Assembly: GCA_035560005.1 (NCBI GenBank)
Contig: DATMAN010000011.1
Location: forward strand, 1-35,506
From: Burkholderiales bacterium
GTDB taxonomy: Bacteria > Pseudomonadota > Gammaproteobacteria > Burkholderiales > Eutrophovitaceae
Reading direction: 5' to 3'
DNA length: 35,506 nt
Below, piece by piece: positions 32,860 through 35,506 of the stretch. The number at the start of each line of letters is the position of its first letter. Within the stretch, counting starts at the first letter, position 1. Both the position numbers and the translations under genes were made by a program. The notes beneath the pieces are model-generated. The model made no database searches, was not told the origin of the DNA, and saw only the letters and a program-made list of their open reading frames with translations.

Positions 32860-33927
32860 CTACGAACTCGCGGGCACTGTCTTCATGCCCGCCTTGATGG
32901 GATCGATTGCCACACGCTCGCCCGCCGACACGCCGGCGAGAACCTCGATGTCCCCCTGGCCCGCGGGTTCGCCCAACCGGACCTGGCGGAAGCTCACCGT
33001 CCCGTCGGGCTTGACGACGTAGACGCCGGTCACCTCGCTGCGCTTGACCACCGAGGAGACCGGCACCACCAGCTTGCGCGCGCGGCCGACCGTGAAATAG
33101 GCGCGCGCGAACATCCCCGGATAGACATCGCGAACGTTTTCCGGGAGATCGAGCCGCACGCGCGTGGCATGGGTCCTGGGGTCGGCCGCCGGCAGCACCG
33201 TGATCGAGCGTGCCTCGATCCATTTGTTGAGAGACGGAATCTCCACCATGGCCCGCGGGCTGGCACGCACTTCGGCCACTTTGTACTGCGGGACGCTCGC
33301 GATCACGCGCATGTCCCGCGGGTCGAAGCCGGTCATCAGCGGCTTGCCCGGCGTGGCCATTTCACCCACTTCCACGTGGCGCGCCGACACCACGCCGCTG
33401 TAGGGCGCGACCACCACGGTATAGCTCTTGGTCGTCGAAGCCTGGCTGGCGCCGGCGCGCGCCGCCTTCAACTGTGCTTCGGCCACACGGTACTCGGCCT
33501 CGGCCTTGTCCAGCGCCGCCTGGCTGATGAACTTCTGCGCGGCGAGTTCGCGGCTGCGTTGCAGGGCCGCGCGCGCGTTCTCGAAGGCGGCCTGCGCCTG
33601 GGCCACCTGCGCCTCGGAGCCCGCCACCACCTGGCTCGCTTCGGTCTCGTCGATGCGCACGATTACCTGTCCCTTTCTGACGTAATCGCCGACGTCGTAA
33701 TGGACCTCGACGATGCGGCCGGTCACCTGGGCCGACACGGTCGACTGCTTGACGGCTTCGACCACCGCCTCCGCCGCATAGGTGAGGTCCACTTCGCGGT
33801 ATTGCACCTCGGCCGTCTGCAACGGCTGCGCCTGTGCCACCGGAAACGCGAGCACCGAAAGTGCGAAGGCGGCGCGCGCCACCATCGAAACGGGCGATGA
33901 CAGGGGTTCGTGCATGCTGGAAATCAT
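32860..33927 (-). CDS. RND efflux periplasmic adaptor (membrane fusion protein)
   Basis: About 355 residues. The signal sequence (VARAAFALSVLAFPVAQAQ) is followed by a lipoyl half-motif (QVTGRIVEVHYDVGDYVRKG) and a coiled-coil hairpin (about 95-160, ALQRSRELAAQKFISQAALD). Then come the second lipoyl half (APYSGVVSARHVEVGEMATP), a beta-barrel and a membrane-proximal domain. No lipobox Cys is seen. Possible starts are 33927, 33915 and 33885, none with a clear ribosome site. The 33885 start would put the DosR-like box the same distance upstream (about 72 bases) as at the DUF2892 gene. First gene of the adaptor-SQR-pump series. Confidence 0.9.
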   Translation of the reverse strand: MISSMHEPLSSPVSMVARAAFALSVLAFPVAQAQPLQTAEVQYREVDLTYAAEAVVEAVKQSTVSAQVTGRIVEVHYDVGDYVRKGQVIVRIDETEASQVVAGSEAQVAQAQAAFENARAALQRSRELAAQKFISQAALDKAEAEYRVAEAQLKAARAGASQASTTKSYTVVVAPYSGVVSARHVEVGEMATPGKPLMTGFDPRDMRVIASVPQYKVAEVRASPRAMVEIPSLNKWIEARSITVLPAADPRTHATRVRLDLPENVRDVYPGMFARAYFTVGRARKLVVPVSSVVKRSEVTGVYVVKPDGTVSFRQVRLGEPAGQGDIEVLAGVSAGERVAIDPIKAGMKTVPASS

Positions 33928-33945
33928 GGGCCAGGCGATGCGCAG

Positions 33946-33968
33946 GGTCTGCGACCAAAGTCCCAGAA
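33946..33968 (-). promoter_or_regulatory. DosR-like box upstream of the adaptor-SQR-RND operon
   Basis: The core GCGAC-CAAA-GTCCC (33951-33964) has the same flanks (GGTCT and AGAA) as the element at 28086. It lies immediately upstream of the adaptor gene in the 214-base divergent gap to the receiver gene. On the minus strand it reads GGGACTTTGGTCGC. Confidence 0.6.
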
Positions 33969-34007
33969 TCGGACCGCAGCATCTTGCCCGCCCGCCGGAC
34001 CTGAGTA

Positions 34008-34021
34008 TTGACGTGGGTCAA
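34008..34021. promoter_or_regulatory. FNR-type box between adaptor and receiver genes
   Basis: TTGAC-GTGG-GTCAA is a perfect FNR-class palindrome, the same arms as at 22022. It is about 90 bases from the adaptor gene and 125 from the receiver gene, which is followed by fnr. It could give FNR control of the efflux/SQR operon and autoregulation of fnr. Confidence 0.75.
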
Positions 34022-34066
34022 GCTGCGGCGCGAGCCGTCTCGCCGGAGCGGGCGGATCGAAAGGTG

Positions 34067-34080
34067 TAGGAATTGTCCTA
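34067..34080. promoter_or_regulatory. TAGGA-N4-TCCTA palindrome ahead of the receiver-fnr operon
   Basis: GTAGGA-ATTG-TCCTAC is a perfect 6+6 palindrome 62-75 bases before the receiver gene. A further TCCTAC half-site lies at 34098-34103, 22 bases on, about two helical turns. The same core occurs at 24100, next to the NarL-type regulator gene. Confidence 0.6.
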
Positions 34081-34141
34081 CGCCCGCCGTTCGGCATTCC
34101 TACATGCGTTTTCAGGGCGGCGCCGATAGCCCGGGCTGGCC

Positions 34142-34576
34142 GTGGCCCGCACACTGCGCACCATGCAAGAGGACGTTTCGTTCGTGCCCACCGACAAGCC
34201 GCCCCTTCGCGTGTACCTCGTGGAAGACTCCGAACTCGTGCGCGAGCGGCTGGAAGAAATGCTTTCTTCCATCGCGGGTGCCTTGAGCGTCGGAAAGGCG
34301 AGCGGAGTGTCCGAGGCGATCCAGGGCATCCTCGCCTCGCATCCCGACGCCGTCGTGCTGGACGTGCGTCTGGCCGACGGCAACGGCTTCGAGGTGCTGC
34401 GCGCCGTGCACGAGCAGGCTCCCGACATCGCCTTCTACGTGCTCAGCAATTTTTCGAGCGAGCCTTACCGGCGGCTGGCCGAGCAGCTCGGCGCCACCCA
34501 GTTCTTCGACAAGACGACTGAATTCGAGCGCATGCGCGAGGTGCTCAGCGCCCGCGCCGCCAGAACCTTGAACTGA
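34142..34576 (+). CDS. Stand-alone receiver-domain response regulator
   Basis: About 144 residues forming one receiver domain with no output domain: acidic pair Glu28-Asp29, phospho-acceptor Asp74 (VVLDVRLADG), Ser102 (VLSNFSS) and Lys124 (FFDKTT). Numbering is from GTG 34142. ATG 34163 is an alternative, and neither has a clear ribosome site. A single-domain receiver may act by protein contact or in a phosphorelay. It is 20 bases before fnr and almost certainly cotranscribed with it, so it may tune FNR or share the kinase at 22093. Confidence 0.88.
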   Translation: MARTLRTMQEDVSFVPTDKPPLRVYLVEDSELVRERLEEMLSSIAGALSVGKASGVSEAIQGILASHPDAVVLDVRLADGNGFEVLRAVHEQAPDIAFYVLSNFSSEPYRRLAEQLGATQFFDKTTEFERMREVLSARAARTLN

Positions 34577-34596
34577 TCCACCAGGAGGAGACAACC

Positions 34597-35373
34597 ATGC
34601 CCGCCGCTGCCGTTGCACGACTTCAGCCACGAATCGTCCAGATCGTCCCGGAACCCGGTCAGAGCGCGCGGAAGTTTGAGATCACCTGTTCGAACTGCAA
34701 CCTGCGCGAGCTGTGCCTGCCCGGCACTCTGTGCGTCGAGGACCTGCAGCGCGTCGAAGGCTTGGTCTACGCCCGCCGGCGCGTGAAGCGCGGCGAGGCC
34801 CTGTTCAACGCGGGCGACGCGTTCAACGCGATCTATTCCATTCGCAGCGGCTTTCTCAAGACCGTCGTCATCGACGATAACGGACGCGAGCAGGTGACCG
34901 GCTTCTTCATGGGCGGCGAACTGCTGGGCATGGAAGGCATCGGCGCAGGGCGCTATCACGCCGCCGCGGTGGCGCTGGAGGACAGCGAGGTGTGCGTCAT
35001 GCCCTTCTCGCTGATCGAGCAGATGGCGCGCGAGATACCCGCGCTGCAGCGCCGGCTGCACGCGGTGCTGGCGCGCGAGATCGTGCGCGACCACGGCGTA
35101 ATGATGCTGCTTGGTTCGATGCGCGCCGAGGAACGCCTGGCGACCTTCCTGCTCAACCTCTCGTGGCGCTTCACGCGTCGCGGCTACTCGCCATCCGATT
35201 TCCATCTGCGCATGACGCGCGAGGAGATCGGCAGCTATCTCGGCCTGAAGCTCGAAACGGTGAGCCGCCTGTTCTCGCGCTTCCAGCAGGAGCGGTTGAT
35301 CGAGGTCCAGCAGAAGCACGTGCGCATCCTCGACATCGCCGGCCTCAAACGGATCATGAACCGGCCCGAGTGA
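34597..35373 (+). CDS. fnr: FNR-type oxygen-sensing transcription regulator
   Basis: A 258-residue CRP-family protein. The N-terminal cluster CSNCNLRELC gives Cys31, Cys34 and Cys40, and the fourth ligand is Cys133 in SEVCVMPF, matching E. coli FNR Cys20/23/29/122. The cAMP-like barrel, dimer helix and helix-turn-helix with ETVSRLFSRFQ (the FNR Glu, Ser and Arg for TTGAT half-sites) follow. A [4Fe-4S] cluster should make it active only without oxygen. GGAGGAG lies 8 bases before the ATG. Two FNR boxes in the window are direct candidate targets. Its 3' end overlaps a convergent VanZ-like gene by 20 bases. Confidence 0.95.
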   Translation: MPAAAVARLQPRIVQIVPEPGQSARKFEITCSNCNLRELCLPGTLCVEDLQRVEGLVYARRRVKRGEALFNAGDAFNAIYSIRSGFLKTVVIDDNGREQVTGFFMGGELLGMEGIGAGRYHAAAVALEDSEVCVMPFSLIEQMAREIPALQRRLHAVLAREIVRDHGVMMLLGSMRAEERLATFLLNLSWRFTRRGYSPSDFHLRMTREEIGSYLGLKLETVSRLFSRFQQERLIEVQQKHVRILDIAGLKRIMNRPE

Positions 35374-35506
35374 AAGGCCGGTTCGGCGCCTGCCTGATTG
35401 CGCGAGCCGGCAGGACAACCGCCCTGAAGTAGAGATAGACGAACGCGATGGTCCCGAGCAGGTCGGCCAGCCAGTCGAATACCGAAGCGTCGCGGCCGCG
35501 GATGTA
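35354..35506 (-). CDS. VanZ-like membrane protein, C-terminal part
   Basis: A minus-strand frame of 50 codons open from the window edge to a TGA at 35354-35356. The visible part reads GRDASVFDWLADLLGTIAFV, then YLYF and a basic tail. The RxxxxxDWLAD-LGT pattern preceding a last membrane helix is typical of VanZ-family proteins. It overlaps the end of fnr by 20 bases, tail to tail. The upstream portion is outside the window. Confidence 0.65.
   Translation of the reverse strand, partial: YIRGRDASVFDWLADLLGTIAFVYLYFRAVVLPARAIRQAPNRPFTRAGS

Overview
This GC-rich window reads as a chromosomal segment of a betaproteobacterium. The evidence is the ribosomal block rpsF-priB-rpsR-rplI beside dnaB, the deacetylase/bcp/phoH series, a PriB-type primosome gene, an FNR with a four-cysteine cluster and selenouridine tRNA modification genes. 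The genus cannot be fixed from the sequence. Taxonomic and family statements rest on recalled family knowledge, not on searches.

Layout. Positions 1-950 are an accessory patch. It holds two overlapping small membrane-protein genes (one cut by the window edge), a decayed REP-associated (RAYT) transposase that keeps a good promoter, and a fragment of another protein. Positions 1076-13779 are mostly housekeeping: typA/bipA, an FtsX-type permease with its LolD-type ATPase diverging from tesA, selD diverging from mnmH/selU, an ArnD-family protein whose catalytic motifs look lost, bcp, a PIN-PhoH ATPase and a FimV-like protein. Positions 13949-17057 carry dnaB and the rpsF-priB-rpsR-rplI operon, with a candidate S6:S18 leader and a rplI terminator. 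Positions 17070-19726 are a translationally coupled pair, a PAP2 phosphatase and an LtaS/EptA-like transferase, probably acting on envelope lipids.

Positions 19861-35373 form a low-oxygen/sulfide region. They hold a SafE-like membrane protein and hemN, a NarX/NarL-type two-component system, a P2-type ATPase coupled to a tandem universal stress protein, a DUF2892 protein, an RND pump, a sulfide:quinone oxidoreductase (SQR), an RND adaptor, a lone receiver protein and FNR. A VanZ-like gene enters from the right edge. Three palindromes recur in the gaps of this region: FNR boxes (two), a TAGGA-N4-TCCTA palindrome (two), and a near-identical 23-bp element resembling the mycobacterial DosR hypoxia box (two).

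The best candidate for an undescribed system is this last region. An adaptor-SQR-RND operon with DUF2892 shares a DosR-like box at two positions. Nearby lie a NarL-family regulator with its kinase, a cation ATPase and a universal stress protein, a gene set similar to the mycobacterial dormancy regulon. No CRISPR array, rRNA, tRNA or intact insertion sequence was seen. No stretch over 300 bases lacks a gene or gene remnant.
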